Part shown: positions 30,283-40,459 of the stretch, piece by piece
Layout: each line of letters starts with the position of its first letter
Numbering within the stretch: the first letter of the stretch is position 1
NCBI GenBank assembly: GCA_003211955.1
Contig: QCRH01000002.1
Location: 26,973 to 90,972, forward strand
DNA: 64,000 nucleotides
Direction of reading: 5' to 3'
Origin: Prochlorococcus sp. AG-459-O09
Lineage (GTDB): Bacteria; Cyanobacteriota; Cyanobacteriia; PCC-6307; Cyanobiaceae
Position numbers and translations under genes: made by a program
Notes under the pieces: model-generated
Told to the model about the DNA's origin: nothing
Databases searched by the model: none
What the model saw: the letters and a program-made list of their open reading frames with translations, nothing else

Positions 30283-30304
30283 AAATTTTTATTTTAAAGA
30301 AAAA

Positions 30305-31210
30305 ATGACTATTCAAAGAATACTTATCGTTTCAGGTACTCATGGGAATGAAATTAATCCTGTTTGGGCGGTTAAGCAATTTAATAGAGAGGAGAATAGT
30401 TTAAAACATGGCATCGAGTATGAGTACATCATAGGTAATCCTGTTGCCTATGAAAAAGGTTACAGATATATAGATGTAGATTTAAATAGATCTTTTAAAG
30501 AAAGTGAGAATTTTGATCAACACAAGAATAGCTTTTATGAAACTAATAGAGCTAATTTTTTAGTAGATGCATTTGGAATTAACGGATCTAAACCCTGTCA
30601 AATTGCAATTGATTTGCATACTACTACTGCAAATATGGGAACAAGCATTGTTTTGTATGGGAGGAGATTCAAAGATTTTTGTTTAGCTGCATTACTGCAG
30701 AACAAATTTGGATTGCCTATTTATCTACACGAAAAAGACAAAGCCCAAACTGGCTTTCTTGTAGAAGCTTGGCCATGTGGTTTAGTTATTGAAATAGGAG
30801 CTGTCGCACAAAATTTTTATGATCAAAATATTATAAATAGATTCTTAATAATCATTAGATCTTTAAGGGAAGAGATAGATAAATTGAAAAACAACCTTAT
30901 AGAACTTCCAAAGGAATTGGTTGTTCATGTTCATCAAGGGAGTGTAGATTATCCAAGAGATGAAAAAGGATATATTGATGGCTTAATTCATCCTGAAAGA
31001 ATAAACCAAGATTGGAAAATGATTAAAAAAGGAGATCCATTATTTCTTGATAGCCAAGGAATAATACATAAATATAATGAAGAAGAATTGATTTGGCCTG
31101 TTTTTATTGGCGAAGTTGCCTATAAGGAAAAAAACATTGCCATGAGCTACACGAAGAAAGAAGTTATTAGTTCTAACAATCAATGGGTTTATGAGTTTGA
31201 AAGCCTTTAA
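30305..31210 (+). CDS. Aspartoacylase/succinylglutamate desuccinylase family
   Basis: Zinc carboxypeptidase-fold amidohydrolase that releases aspartate from N-acylaspartate. Starting at ATG 30305 gives 301 aa with zinc ligands in SGTHGNEIN (His13, Glu16) and a later His in QIAIDLHTTT, substrate residues in DVDLNRSF, and the catalytic Glu in GLVIEIGAVA. The in-frame codons before 30305 overlap the divergent gene and were not used. The natural substrate in cyanobacteria is not known to me. Confidence 0.88.
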   Translation: MTIQRILIVSGTHGNEINPVWAVKQFNREENSLKHGIEYEYIIGNPVAYEKGYRYIDVDLNRSFKESENFDQHKNSFYETNRANFLVDAFGINGSKPCQIAIDLHTTTANMGTSIVLYGRRFKDFCLAALLQNKFGLPIYLHEKDKAQTGFLVEAWPCGLVIEIGAVAQNFYDQNIINRFLIIIRSLREEIDKLKNNLIELPKELVVHVHQGSVDYPRDEKGYIDGLIHPERINQDWKMIKKGDPLFLDSQGIIHKYNEEELIWPVFIGEVAYKEKNIAMSYTKKEVISSNNQWVYEFESL

Positions 31211-31273
31211 ATTAAGAAACAAGGACAGTAAATTGATGAAAACTAATAAGGATTTTTTATTTCAAAGATAAGT

Positions 31274-31456
31274 TTATTTAATATTTAATGCTTTTATTTT
31301 TTTTGTTAAGTCTTCATCCTTAAAACCTTAAATTCTTTCGCTCCAGTAAATAACAGCTCCAAAAGCCTCTAATTGCAGTCTTCTATGCTTAGCCTCTCTT
31401 AAGGAAACCACCTCTTTCGATCTTTTTCCGTTAAGAAGCCATTCGATTATTACCAA
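31274..31456 (-). pseudogene. Small protein-like ORF with internal TAA, beside psbA
   Basis: From a TTG at 31456 the minus strand reads 42 codons of plausible protein (for example RSKEVVSLREAKHRRLQLEA and FGAVIYWSERI), then TAA at 31328-31330. It continues in the same frame for 17 more charged codons (GFKDEDLTKKIKALNIK) to a second TAA at 31274-31276. A single TTA (Leu) to TAA change would explain this. It may be a decayed small gene, or a 42-aa gene. No Shine-Dalgarno is visible and I do not recognise the family. Confidence 0.4.
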
Positions 31457-31570
31457 GTTAAATCTTCAATAACAAAGAAAATATTAAGATATGGAGGTTC
31501 TTTTTTTTGATTTAGCAAAAAATAAGTTTACTTAAAGAAAAAAAATTACACATTTTTAGCAATTTTGGTC

Positions 31571-31628
31571 TAAAATCACCGAAGCGGAATTAATTTCCGT
31601 TTTTATTTACACGTCTCACATTAGAGAC
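31571..31628 (+). promoter_or_regulatory. psbA promoter and structured 5' leader
   Basis: A -10-like TAAAAT is at 31571-31576. It is followed by two small hairpins in the presumed leader: cggaa/ttccg (31585-31599, with a T-run after it) and gtctc/gagac (31613-31628), the latter ending 15 bases before the psbA ATG. Leader structures near the start codon fit light-regulated psbA expression or mRNA stability. The transcription start is inferred, not known. Confidence 0.5.
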
Positions 31629-31643
31629 ATACTTTACGAACTC

Positions 31644-32726
31644 ATGACAACTATTCAGCAGCAGCGTTCTTCGCTGTTAAAAGGTTGGCCACAGTTTTGT
31701 GAGTGGGTAACATCAACTAACAACAGAATTTATGTTGGTTGGTTCGGCGTCTTAATGATTCCATGCCTTCTTACAGCAGCGGCTTGCTTCATCGTTGCAT
31801 TCATCGCAGCACCACCAGTAGACATCGACGGAATTAGAGAGCCAGTTGCTGGTTCATTCCTATATGGAAACAACATCATCTCAGGTGCAGTTGTTCCTTC
31901 TTCTAACGCTATTGGTCTACACTTCTACCCAATTTGGGAAGCAGCTACTGTAGATGAGTGGTTATACAACGGTGGTCCTTACCAGCTTGTAATTTTCCAC
32001 TTCCTAATTGGTATTTCAGCATACATGGGAAGACAGTGGGAGCTTTCATACCGTCTAGGTATGCGTCCTTGGATCTGTGTTGCATACTCTGCACCAGTTT
32101 CAGCAGCTTTCGCAGTATTTCTTGTATACCCATTCGGTCAAGGTTCATTCTCTGACGGAATGCCTCTAGGTATCTCTGGAACATTCAACTTCATGTTTGT
32201 TTTCCAGGCAGAGCACAACATTCTTATGCACCCATTCCACATGGCTGGTGTTGCTGGTATGTTCGGAGGATCTTTATTCTCAGCTATGCATGGTTCACTT
32301 GTTACTTCATCTCTAATCAGAGAAACAACTGAGACAGAGTCTCAGAACTATGGTTACAAGTTCGGACAAGAAGAAGAAACATACAACATCGTTGCAGCTC
32401 ATGGCTACTTCGGTCGTTTGATCTTCCAATATGCTTCATTCAACAACAGCAGAAGTCTTCACTTCTTCCTAGCTGTATTCCCAGTTGTTTGTGTATGGTT
32501 AACTTCAATGGGTATCTGCACAATGGCATTCAACCTTAACGGTTTCAACTTCAACCAGTCAGTTGTTGATGCAAACGGTAAGATTGTTCCTACATGGGGT
32601 GACGTTCTAAACAGAGCAAACCTAGGTATGGAAGTAATGCACGAGCGTAACGCTCACAACTTCCCACTTGATCTAGCAGCAGCTGAGTCTACAACAGTAG
32701 CTCTTTCAGCTCCAGCTATCGGTTAA
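31644..32726 (+). CDS. psbA: Photosystem II D1 protein
   Basis: Reaction-centre subunit carrying the redox-active Tyr, most Mn-cluster ligands and the QB site. 360 aa, five membrane spans. Relative to most cyanobacterial D1 there is one extra residue near the N-terminus, so standard position 130 is Gln131 here ([11 protein letters not shown]), the pheophytin-contact variant of low-light D1 types. The mature end is DLA, followed by a CtpA-removed tail ending SAPAIG. Codon use is markedly C-ending (TTC, TAC, CAC) compared with neighbours, as expected for a very highly expressed gene. Monocistronic, with its own terminator. Confidence 0.99.
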   Translation: MTTIQQQRSSLLKGWPQFCEWVTSTNNRIYVGWFGVLMIPCLLTAAACFIVAFIAAPPVDIDGIREPVAGSFLYGNNIISGAVVPSSNAIGLHFYPIWEAATVDEWLYNGGPYQLVIFHFLIGISAYMGRQWELSYRLGMRPWICVAYSAPVSAAFAVFLVYPFGQGSFSDGMPLGISGTFNFMFVFQAEHNILMHPFHMAGVAGMFGGSLFSAMHGSLVTSSLIRETTETESQNYGYKFGQEEETYNIVAAHGYFGRLIFQYASFNNSRSLHFFLAVFPVVCVWLTSMGICTMAFNLNGFNFNQSVVDANGKIVPTWGDVLNRANLGMEVMHERNAHNFPLDLAAAESTTVALSAPAIG

Positions 32727-32747
32727 GCTTAAAGTTCTTAAATTTAC

Positions 32748-32775
32748 AAGCCTCCTTTTTGGGGGCTTTTTTTTT
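32748..32775 (+). terminator. psbA intrinsic terminator
   Basis: AAGCCTCC (32748-32755) pairs with GGGGGCTT (32761-32768; one G-T pair) around a five-T loop, followed by a T-run to 32775. It starts 21 bases after the psbA stop. Confidence 0.9.
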
Positions 32776-32834
32776 GTTTAATTTTTAATTGGTTTCATAT
32801 AATGTTTATATATAAATAAACATTTGATATTTCT

Positions 32835-33932
32835 ATGAGTAGTAGTTTTGGAAAAATTTTTCGTGTTAGTACTTTTGGAGAATCACATGGTGGTGCAGTA
32901 GGAGTTATCCTTGATGGATGTCCCCCTAAGTTAAAAGTAGATATAAATCTGATACAAAATGAATTAGATAGGCGAAGGCCTGGCCAAAGTGACATTACAA
33001 CGCCCAGAAATGAAGAAGATAAAATTGAAATATTAAGTGGGATAAAGGAAGGGTTCACACTTGGAACTCCAATAGCGATGTTGGTAAGAAACAAGGATCA
33101 AAAACCAGGAGACTATGATAACTTGGAACAAGTATTTAGACCTTCTCATGCAGATGGTACATATCATCTGAAATATGGAATTCAGGCAAGTTCTGGCGGT
33201 GGAAGAGCCTCTGCTAGAGAAACAATTGGGAGAGTAGCTGCTGGTGCTGTAGCAAAACAATTATTAAAAACCTTCTGTAACACTGAAATACTATCTTGGG
33301 TAAAGCGTATACATGATATTGATTCTGATATAAATAAAGAGAAGATTTCTCTCAAAAAAATAGATTCTAATATTGTTAGATGTCCAGATGAAAAGGTATC
33401 AACAGAAATGATCGAGAGAATTAAGGAATTAAAGCGTCAAGGAGACTCTTGCGGCGGTGTTATTGAATGTCTAGTAAGGAATGTTCCCTCTGGTCTTGGA
33501 ATGCCAGTTTTTGATAAATTAGAAGCTGATTTAGCAAAGGCTTTGATGTCTTTGCCTGCCACGAAAGGCTTTGAAATAGGTTCAGGTTTCTCCGGAACTT
33601 ATTTAAAAGGAAGCGAACATAATGATGCATTCATCAAGTCTGATGATGTTAGTAAGTTAAGAACAACATCAAACAATTCAGGAGGTATACAGGGCGGAAT
33701 AAGTAATGGTGAAAATATTGAGATGAAGATAGCTTTTAAACCTACAGCAACCATCGGGAAAGAACAGAAAACAGTAAATGCTGAAGGTAAAGAAGTACTT
33801 ATGAAAGCAAAAGGGAGGCACGATCCATGCGTTCTACCAAGAGCAGTTCCCATGGTTGATGCTATGGTAGCTCTAGTACTTGCTGATCATTTGCTTCTAA
33901 ATCATGCTCAATGTGACTTAATAAATAAGTAG
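32835..33932 (+). CDS. aroC: Chorismate synthase
   Basis: Last step of the shikimate pathway: EPSP to chorismate, using reduced FMN. 365 aa. Signatures 1-3 are visible: [17 protein letters not shown] near the N-terminus, [18 protein letters not shown] in the middle and [18 protein letters not shown] near the C-terminus. ATG start. Separated from psbA by its terminator, so it is transcribed on its own. Confidence 0.98.
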   Translation: MSSSFGKIFRVSTFGESHGGAVGVILDGCPPKLKVDINLIQNELDRRRPGQSDITTPRNEEDKIEILSGIKEGFTLGTPIAMLVRNKDQKPGDYDNLEQVFRPSHADGTYHLKYGIQASSGGGRASARETIGRVAAGAVAKQLLKTFCNTEILSWVKRIHDIDSDINKEKISLKKIDSNIVRCPDEKVSTEMIERIKELKRQGDSCGGVIECLVRNVPSGLGMPVFDKLEADLAKALMSLPATKGFEIGSGFSGTYLKGSEHNDAFIKSDDVSKLRTTSNNSGGIQGGISNGENIEMKIAFKPTATIGKEQKTVNAEGKEVLMKAKGRHDPCVLPRAVPMVDAMVALVLADHLLLNHAQCDLINK

Positions 33933-33966
33933 TATTTTTGTTGAATAAATTATATTTATCTTTGAT

Positions 33967-34593
33967 TTAATTATTTTTGAGCCATTCAAATATTTTTGGA
34001 TCAAATTTTTTATTTTTGATAGCTTTATCTCCAATTACGACTGCTTTATACCCTAAAGATTTATAAGTTTTTAAATCATTGATTGATAGTCCTCCAGCAG
34101 CAATGAAATCAATATTTGTACAGTTGAGTATATCTATTGAACTATCTTTACTCTTTATTGGGTAAATTTTGATAATTTTGCAATTTAAATCTATCGCTTC
34201 CTTAAGATCTTTTAAATTATTAATTCCAGGAATTAATAAATAACTTTTTGACTGCGCATAATTGAAAAGATCTTTATCCCAAAATTTCATCATAGAAAAA
34301 TTTAATCCAATTTTTAAAGAATCTTCTATTGATTGCTTATTAACTATGGAGGCGGATCCTAAATTAATTCTTGGATATTTAATTTTGATATCGGATACAA
34401 AATCGAACCAATTTTCGTTGTTAGACCAACTTATTTCAATATTCTTTAATCCTAATTTTACTAAGTATTCTAATTCTTCAAAAAATAAATTTCTTATAGA
34501 GGTATTTGAGTAAATATTATCTTCAGGTTTTATAAGTAAAAAAAAAGACTCAGTTTTCAGGAACTCCGAAAAAGAATCTTCTTTATTATTCAT
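33967..34593 (-). CDS. KDPG/KHG aldolase-like protein (Eda family)
   Basis: TIM-barrel aldolase related to Eda. The Schiff-base lysine is at 142 in KIIKIYPI, the general acid/base Glu53 in NIEISWS, and the glycine loops LGSAS and FIAAGGLSINDL are kept. Divergence is considerable and the N-terminus (residues 1-25) is not typical. Possible role: cleavage of 2-keto-3-deoxy-6-phosphogluconate in an Entner-Doudoroff branch. No edd-like gene is nearby, so the substrate is uncertain. Located 21 bases downstream of ftsH on the same strand. Confidence 0.75.
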   Translation of the reverse strand: MNNKEDSFSEFLKTESFFLLIKPEDNIYSNTSIRNLFFEELEYLVKLGLKNIEISWSNNENWFDFVSDIKIKYPRINLGSASIVNKQSIEDSLKIGLNFSMMKFWDKDLFNYAQSKSYLLIPGINNLKDLKEAIDLNCKIIKIYPIKSKDSSIDILNCTNIDFIAAGGLSINDLKTYKSLGYKAVVIGDKAIKNKKFDPKIFEWLKNN

Positions 34594-34614
34594 TAAAAAT
34601 TTAAACTTTTGCGA

Positions 34615-36468
34615 TTAAATATAGTTTGCGACTTTTACTTCTGAGCGGTTAAGCAAATCTTGGATATCTTCAGTATCTATAGTTTCTCTTTCAATTAGCA
34701 TTTGAGCCATTTCGTCTAGAACAGTTCTGTTATCTGATAAAACTTTTGTAGCTCTCTTATAGGCAACATCAACAAGTTCTGAAACCTCTACATCAATTGT
34801 TGCGGCCGTATCTTCAGAAAAGTCTCTTGTAGAGCTCATATCTCTTCCGAGAAACATTCCACCTTGAGATTGACCTAGAGCGACAGGACCTATTTTGTCA
34901 CTCATGCCAAATTTAGTGATCATTTGTCTTGCTACATTAGCAACTTGTTGTAAATCATTTGAAGCTCCAGTTGTTACCTCTTCTTCTCCATAAACAATTT
35001 CTTCAGCAACTCTTCCACCAAGAGCTACAGCCATTTGATTTTGAAGGTAAGAGCGAGAGTAAAGACCAGATTCCATTCTTTCTTCACTTGGAGTAAAGAA
35101 GGTTAGCCCTCCAGCTTGACCTCTTGGAATAATTGAAACTTTTGCTACTGGATCATAATCAGGCATTAATGCTCCAACGAGTGCATGACCAGCTTCGTGA
35201 TAAGCAACTAATTCTTTTTTCTTATCACTGATTACTCTATCTTTCTTTTCTGGGCCAGCCATAACTCTTTCAATGGCATCTCCGACTTCATCGTTACTTA
35301 CTTTATCTAAATCTTTTCTAGCTGCTAGTATTGCTGCTTCATTTAAAAGGTTAGCTAAATCTGCACCAGTAAAACCTGGTGTTCTTCTAGCAACTTTATC
35401 CAAATCTACGTCTTTTGAAAGAGTTTTATCTTTCGCATGAACATTTAATATCTGCAATCTTCCAGCATAATCTGGTCTATCTACTGTTACCTGTCTATCA
35501 AATCTTCCAGGACGCATTAAAGCTGAATCTAAGACATCTGGTCTGTTGGTGGCAGCAACTATTATTATTCCTGAATTACCTTCGAAACCATCCATTTCAG
35601 TTAGGAGTTGATTTAATGTTTGTTCTCTTTCATCATTTCCTCCGCCCATACCAGCACCTCTTTGTCTTCCAACTGCATCTATTTCATCAATAAAAACAAT
35701 ACAAGGAGCGTTCTTTTTAGCTTGTTCAAAAAGATCTCTAACTCTGCTAGCTCCAACTCCTACAAACATTTCTACAAATTCTGAACCAGATATTGAGAAA
35801 AAAGGTACACCTGCTTCTCCAGCTACTGCTTTTGCTAACAATGTTTTTCCTGTCCCAGGAGGGCCAACAAGAAGAACTCCTTTTGGAATTTTTGCTCCTA
35901 CTGCAGTAAATCTGTCTGGACTCTTAAGAAAATCTACAACTTCTGTAAGTTCTAATTTTGCACCTTCAACTCCAGCAACATCTGAAAAGGTTACTTGTGT
36001 AGATGGTTCCATTTGCAATCTAGCTTTGCTCTTGCCAAAACTCATGGCAGGGTTACCACCTCCAGCATTACCACTTTGGGATCTTCTGAAAAGAAAAAAT
36101 AAGCCTCCGATCAAAAGCACTGGAAAAATTAAGCTACTTATAGCTTGTTGCCATGGATTGGCTAATTTTGTAGGAGTTACAGCTATATCTACATTATTCT
36201 CAGTTAGTATTTTTAATAAATCTTTGTCAGGGGCTAAATTGACCTCAGACCTGCTCCCATCATTTTCAACAACTTGAGCTGTGGCATTATCTGGAGATAT
36301 TAGGACTCTACTGATTTCTTTATCTTGCACTGCCTCTATAAAATCACTATATCGCAAGGTCTTTGTAGAACTTTCAGTACTAGGTTTATCAAAAACTGAG
36401 GTACCAATGAAAATTACAGTAATAACAGCTAGGACATAAAGTCCTACGTTTCTCCAACGTTTGTTCAC
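34615..36468 (-). CDS. ftsH: FtsH membrane protease
   Basis: Membrane-bound AAA+ zinc protease; thylakoid FtsH degrades damaged D1 in PSII repair. 617 aa: membrane segments at about 8-24 and 110-127 with a lumenal/periplasmic domain between, Walker A GPPGTGKT at 202-209, pore loop [11 protein letters not shown], arginine fingers in RPGRFDRQ, and the HEAGH zinc motif near residue 425. Which of the several cyanobacterial FtsH paralogues it is cannot be fixed from this window alone. Confidence 0.96.
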   Translation of the reverse strand: MNKRWRNVGLYVLAVITVIFIGTSVFDKPSTESSTKTLRYSDFIEAVQDKEISRVLISPDNATAQVVENDGSRSEVNLAPDKDLLKILTENNVDIAVTPTKLANPWQQAISSLIFPVLLIGGLFFLFRRSQSGNAGGGNPAMSFGKSKARLQMEPSTQVTFSDVAGVEGAKLELTEVVDFLKSPDRFTAVGAKIPKGVLLVGPPGTGKTLLAKAVAGEAGVPFFSISGSEFVEMFVGVGASRVRDLFEQAKKNAPCIVFIDEIDAVGRQRGAGMGGGNDEREQTLNQLLTEMDGFEGNSGIIIVAATNRPDVLDSALMRPGRFDRQVTVDRPDYAGRLQILNVHAKDKTLSKDVDLDKVARRTPGFTGADLANLLNEAAILAARKDLDKVSNDEVGDAIERVMAGPEKKDRVISDKKKELVAYHEAGHALVGALMPDYDPVAKVSIIPRGQAGGLTFFTPSEERMESGLYSRSYLQNQMAVALGGRVAEEIVYGEEEVTTGASNDLQQVANVARQMITKFGMSDKIGPVALGQSQGGMFLGRDMSSTRDFSEDTAATIDVEVSELVDVAYKRATKVLSDNRTVLDEMAQMLIERETIDTEDIQDLLNRSEVKVANYI

Positions 36469-36514
36469 GATAAAAAATCTTTAATAAATCTATAATACTA
36501 ATAATAAAACATTA

Positions 36515-37690
36515 TTAAGAGCGTCTTAGAACATCTACTACACTTTTGAATGCAAACCATTCAGGAATTGGTTCGCCATTCCTTAATTTCTTTCTAAATT
36601 CAGTACCACTAAGTTTCATAATTTCATAATTTAATTCTTTGGCTTCTTCAGCTGTTATATATCCTTTTTCCTTTGTATAAACTAAATTTTTTGAAGGAAC
36701 AGTTTGCATCATCAATTCATCTGCACACCTATTCGCAAAATTCTGCGCGTCATATGGACCATAAAAATCCTCACCAGTTGATGAAGACTTACAACCAGCC
36801 ATATCTCTACCAATAATAAAGTGGGTACAGCCATAATTTCTTCTGATTATCATATGTTGCAGAGCTTCTCTTGGCCCGGCCATATGCATTGAATAAGGTA
36901 AAAAAGCCCATTTTATTCTTTCATCAGATATTTCCTCTTCTAATTCTTTATAGGTCAAATATCTAACTTTCCCCGGGATATCATCTTGTTGAGTTGGTCC
37001 ACAAGTTGGATGAACTAAAACAACTGATTTAGAGGAGACATTTTCTGAAAGTAAGGCATTAGTAAATAATTCATAATGTGCTCTATGAATTGGATTTCTG
37101 CATTGAAATGCAACTACATCATGATTTGATGGCAGTGTAGATCTAACTTCTTCTGGAGTTTTGCAGGGGAATTCTCTAGTTGGTAGTTCGAAACCATAAA
37201 CTCTTCCTCCTATATAGAATCTCCCTCTCTCGTTAAAAATCATCTTAACAGCTGGATGATCTAAAGAATTAGTACCATAACAAAGTTCAGCTTCTAAGGA
37301 TTTGTCAGGCTCCCATTTAGAGCTAACTTCTAAAACTGCTATTTTTTGTTTTTTATAAGTAAGCAATATTGTCTCTCCAGCTTTTACTTTTTCATTATCT
37401 GAATCAATTACGATAGGCAAGCCAAAAAGCAACCCGTTTGTATTTCTATTATTTTTAATTACCGAATTGTAGTTATTTTCATCCATAAAACCTTCCAATG
37501 GAGAAAAAGCTCCAACCATCAAAAGTTCTACATCGCATGCATTTCTCTCGCTACATTCAAACTCATAAGTAGCTTTAGAGATAAGATCATTTTTAAGGTT
37601 TTTATCGTTGATAATTAGATTTTTTAGTTCCCCTCCATAAGGCGGTATTAATCCATTAGTGTCTGTTTTAGTTTTTTGTTGTAATTCCAT
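36515..37690 (-). CDS. sat: Sulfate adenylyltransferase (ATP sulfurylase)
   Basis: Activates sulfate to APS. 391 aa of the monofunctional bacterial/archaeal form. The ATP-binding motif RNPIHRAHYEL (HxxH), the later GRDMAGCKSS loop, and the sulfate-binding QCRNP region are present. No APS-kinase domain is fused at the C-terminus. It lies downstream of the psbO terminator and probably has its own promoter in the short gap. Confidence 0.96.
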   Translation of the reverse strand: MELQQKTKTDTNGLIPPYGGELKNLIINDKNLKNDLISKATYEFECSERNACDVELLMVGAFSPLEGFMDENNYNSVIKNNRNTNGLLFGLPIVIDSDNEKVKAGETILLTYKKQKIAVLEVSSKWEPDKSLEAELCYGTNSLDHPAVKMIFNERGRFYIGGRVYGFELPTREFPCKTPEEVRSTLPSNHDVVAFQCRNPIHRAHYELFTNALLSENVSSKSVVLVHPTCGPTQQDDIPGKVRYLTYKELEEEISDERIKWAFLPYSMHMAGPREALQHMIIRRNYGCTHFIIGRDMAGCKSSSTGEDFYGPYDAQNFANRCADELMMQTVPSKNLVYTKEKGYITAEEAKELNYEIMKLSGTEFRKKLRNGEPIPEWFAFKSVVDVLRRS

Positions 37691-37721
37691 TTTTTAAATT
37701 GATAAAGAAAAATTTTTAAAA

Positions 37722-37746
37722 AAAAAAAGGGGTTTAACCCCCTTTT
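37722..37746 (-). terminator. psbO intrinsic terminator
   Basis: GGGG (37729-37732) and CCCC (37738-37741) form a stem with a short tttaa loop. On the minus strand it is followed by a run of at least eight T's. It lies 16 bases after the psbO stop and separates it from sat. Confidence 0.85.
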
Positions 37747-37761
37747 TCTCTTGACTAGGAT

Positions 37762-38556
37762 TTATGCCTTTCTTCCGTAAAGCTCCCCAATTATTTTTAC
37801 ATCGAGTGGATCCTTTGAACCCATATCTGTATCTGAAGGTTGGATAGCTTCAAAAGTACCAGCAAATTCGTCTGTGTCAGAATCTACATTGTTGATTGAA
37901 AGAGTAATAACGCCAGTACCATTTACATCAACTTTAATATTTTCTTTTGCAAGTTCTTCGTCATCTCCCCCTAATGCAACTAAACCTTGAGCATATTCAA
38001 CACCAGTATTTTTAGCTCTTGCCTTAGGATCTAGAAAGTCACCTGTTCTGTAGTTAGGTGTAAATGTTGAACCACTAACCTCAGTGCCTGGCTCAATAGA
38101 TGAAGGTAAATCAGCTGTAAGATCTTTTGCTGAGAATGCAAATGGCACCTCTAAACCACCAGGAGTTAATACAGTAATAAGTTGAAAATCAATACCACCC
38201 TTTTCAGTGAAAGTTCCTGAATCTATATCTCCATAAACTTCTGTCACTGTGGTGTTATTTCTAGGACTAATAATTTTTGTAGAAACAAATTCTGCAGCTT
38301 TTCGTTTTGTCCCTGGTACTTTTACATAAACTTCTGTTGGATGCATGCATATTCCTTTAAGGCTATCTCCATTCCCAAGAGATATTGATCCGACAAGAGA
38401 TGAGTCTAATGTAGGGCAATCATTAGCTTTTCCTGTGTTAACAACATCTGTGAATTGTGCATTTCCTCTTTCAGAAAAAGCAAATGTTTTAACAGGTACG
38501 AAAGCAAAAGTTATACAAATTGAAATAACAAAAGCTAAGAAAGAACGAATTCTCAT
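37762..38556 (-). CDS. psbO: PSII manganese-stabilising protein PsbO
   Basis: Lumenal extrinsic protein that protects the oxygen-evolving Mn cluster. With the ATG at 38556 the protein is 264 aa and begins with a clean signal peptide (MRIRSFLAFVISICITFAF ... KTFA), so I prefer it to the ATG at 38601, which would put 15 polar residues ahead of it. The mature part includes the N-terminal Cys pair region (NDCPTL; GICMHPTEV) that forms the conserved disulfide, and the beta-barrel motif GGIDFQLITV. Flanked by a terminator. Confidence 0.95.
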   Translation of the reverse strand: MRIRSFLAFVISICITFAFVPVKTFAFSERGNAQFTDVVNTGKANDCPTLDSSLVGSISLGNGDSLKGICMHPTEVYVKVPGTKRKAAEFVSTKIISPRNNTTVTEVYGDIDSGTFTEKGGIDFQLITVLTPGGLEVPFAFSAKDLTADLPSSIEPGTEVSGSTFTPNYRTGDFLDPKARAKNTGVEYAQGLVALGGDDEELAKENIKVDVNGTGVITLSINNVDSDTDEFAGTFEAIQPSDTDMGSKDPLDVKIIGELYGRKA

Positions 38557-38773
38557 AATTAAAGTTGCAGTAAAGTTCTGTGACGATAGATTAAAGGTCA
38601 TCTAATAAGTTCAGTACGGATATTACAAGGGAAAGGACCATAAAAGATAGGACTATTAAATCCTCGAAACAACCCGTAGCTTTTTAGATTTTAAAAAACT
38701 GGAATTATTTTAAGCTATCACATTATTTTTAATGATTAAGATTACAAAAAAATACAAATTAAAAAATTTTTTT

Positions 38774-40030
38774 TTATTTTTTTAATGAAATAATTTGGGT
38801 TATTAATTTATTTGCTAAATCAATTTTTGATGTTTTGTTAATGTAGTGTTCCATATTGTTAGTGTCGAATAGCCAACCTTCATTTTGTGCCAAAAAGCCA
38901 AATCCTTGGCCTTCAAGATCAATTGGATTTGCGAATAGATAATCACAACCCTTTTGGATAATCTTTTCTTTAATTGTCATTCGTGCTTCTTCGATAGATC
39001 CTGTAAAAGCACAAAAGCCTACAAAAACTTGGTTATCTTTTTTTGATTTACTTATTGTTTTTAAAATATCTGGGACTAGCTCAAAGTTTTGATTCAAATA
39101 AGCATTAATTTGATTTTTTGGAATTTTAGCTGAAGTATCAGTTGTTATCTTGAAATCAGATACTGCTGCATTCATGAAAAAATAATCGCAATTTGATATT
39201 TCATTATTAAGTGCCCTAATTAAATCAACACTAGTTTCAATTTCATATCTTTTTATTCCATCAGTAAGATTCTTATCAATTTTCAGAGGCCCATGAACAT
39301 ATTTTACTTGTGCTCCTCTGAACCTTGCTACTTGAGAAAGAAGTAGGCCCATTGCTCCAGAACTTTTGTTAGTAATGTGTCTTGCAGCGTCAATTTTCTC
39401 TGATGTACACCCTCCAGTTATTAAAATTTCTTTATTAAGTAAATCTTTGCGATATTCATTTTGATTGTGTGAAGCTATAAATTCAAGAGCTAATTGGATT
39501 AGATCATTTGGAGGTATCTTTCCGATGCCAATAGCATCACATGCTAAGAGACCTTCACTTGGTTGCAAAGACAAAACATTTTCGTAATTCTGTAAATTCT
39601 CATAATTTTTTTGGACAGCTTTATTTAGCCACATTTGTGTATTCATTGCTGGTGCTACAATAATTGGCTTTATATTTGCTATTAAGATGCTTGGGATCAA
39701 TCCCTCAGCATTTCCAGTTACCCATTTTGCTAATGTTGTCGCTGTTAAAGGGGCGATGATTAAAATATCAGCCCAATTACCTAGTTCTATGTGAAGAGGT
39801 GTTGATTGACTATCAGACCATTGATCATTTTCTAAAATGCAAGGGTTTCTACTTAAAATAGAAAGAGAAAGCGGCTTTATTAATTTTTCTGCATTTTTTG
39901 ATAAAACACATCTTATTTCATAATTTTCTTTAGATAATTGGCTAACTAATAATGGAATTCTTACAGCTGCAATACTCCCAGTTATTAATAAAAGAACCTT
40001 TATTTTGGAGTCCTTAGTTTTAGTTTTCAT
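38774..40030 (-). CDS. coaBC: CoaBC: phosphopantothenoylcysteine synthetase/decarboxylase
   Basis: Bifunctional enzyme of coenzyme A synthesis. The N-terminal flavoprotein decarboxylase (residues 1-190) has TGSIAAVRIPLL, the PASANT-like motif replaced by PLTATTLAKWVTG, and VAPAMNTQMW. The C-terminal synthetase (about 195-418) begins ILITGGCTSEKIDAARHITN and contains FFMNAAVSDFK. Length 418 aa is normal. Its start overlaps the DUF2555 gene by 11 bases. Confidence 0.94.
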   Translation of the reverse strand: MKTKTKDSKIKVLLLITGSIAAVRIPLLVSQLSKENYEIRCVLSKNAEKLIKPLSLSILSRNPCILENDQWSDSQSTPLHIELGNWADILIIAPLTATTLAKWVTGNAEGLIPSILIANIKPIIVAPAMNTQMWLNKAVQKNYENLQNYENVLSLQPSEGLLACDAIGIGKIPPNDLIQLALEFIASHNQNEYRKDLLNKEILITGGCTSEKIDAARHITNKSSGAMGLLLSQVARFRGAQVKYVHGPLKIDKNLTDGIKRYEIETSVDLIRALNNEISNCDYFFMNAAVSDFKITTDTSAKIPKNQINAYLNQNFELVPDILKTISKSKKDNQVFVGFCAFTGSIEEARMTIKEKIIQKGCDYLFANPIDLEGQGFGFLAQNEGWLFDTNNMEHYINKTSKIDLANKLITQIISLKK

Positions 40031-40241
40031 CGAAAGGTTCCTGATCGAGGAGATGGGTATAATTAGTTGTTAATTCAGGTCTATTGATTGCAAGAGCCCT
40101 AAGTAAGTGCCAGTCTTTTAAACCATCAAATGGACTATTATAATTATCTTCCTCTAACCTTTTAGCGAGCTCAAGAGTCATTTCTTCATCAAAAGAATTT
40201 ACTAGTTCCTCACTTATTTTATTTTCAGATATGAATTTCAT
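40020..40241 (-). CDS. DUF2555 small cyanobacterial protein
   Basis: Soluble, acidic protein found in cyanobacteria; function unknown to me. With ATG 40241 (MKFISENKIS) it has 73 residues; an in-frame ATG at 40259 would add six. The conserved segment DEEMTLELAKRLEEDNY and GLKDWHLLRALAINRPE matches my recollection of the DUF2555 family. Its end overlaps coaBC, so the two are cotranscribed. Confidence 0.75.
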   Translation of the reverse strand: MKFISENKISEELVNSFDEEMTLELAKRLEEDNYNSPFDGLKDWHLLRALAINRPELTTNYTHLLDQEPFDEN

Positions 40242-40459
40242 ATTGAGTAATGTCAACATACTTCAATAATAGAGCCTCAAGTAATTATTTAAAATTGATA
40301 TAAGAATTAAGTACATATTTTCAAAGATATGATAATTTTCAATTTCATAATCTTTTCAAATTGTTGTTAGGTCATTTATCTTCATTCTCAGTCATAAATA
40401 TGCAAATTCTCCTTTTCAAAAATATTCTTTCTTAAAATGTCAGTGTAAAAATTTATATC

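Noticed and set aside
31945..32184. ORFs on both strands inside psbA
   Set aside because: Produced by the C-ending codon bias of psbA; D1 is continuous and fully conserved across this stretch.
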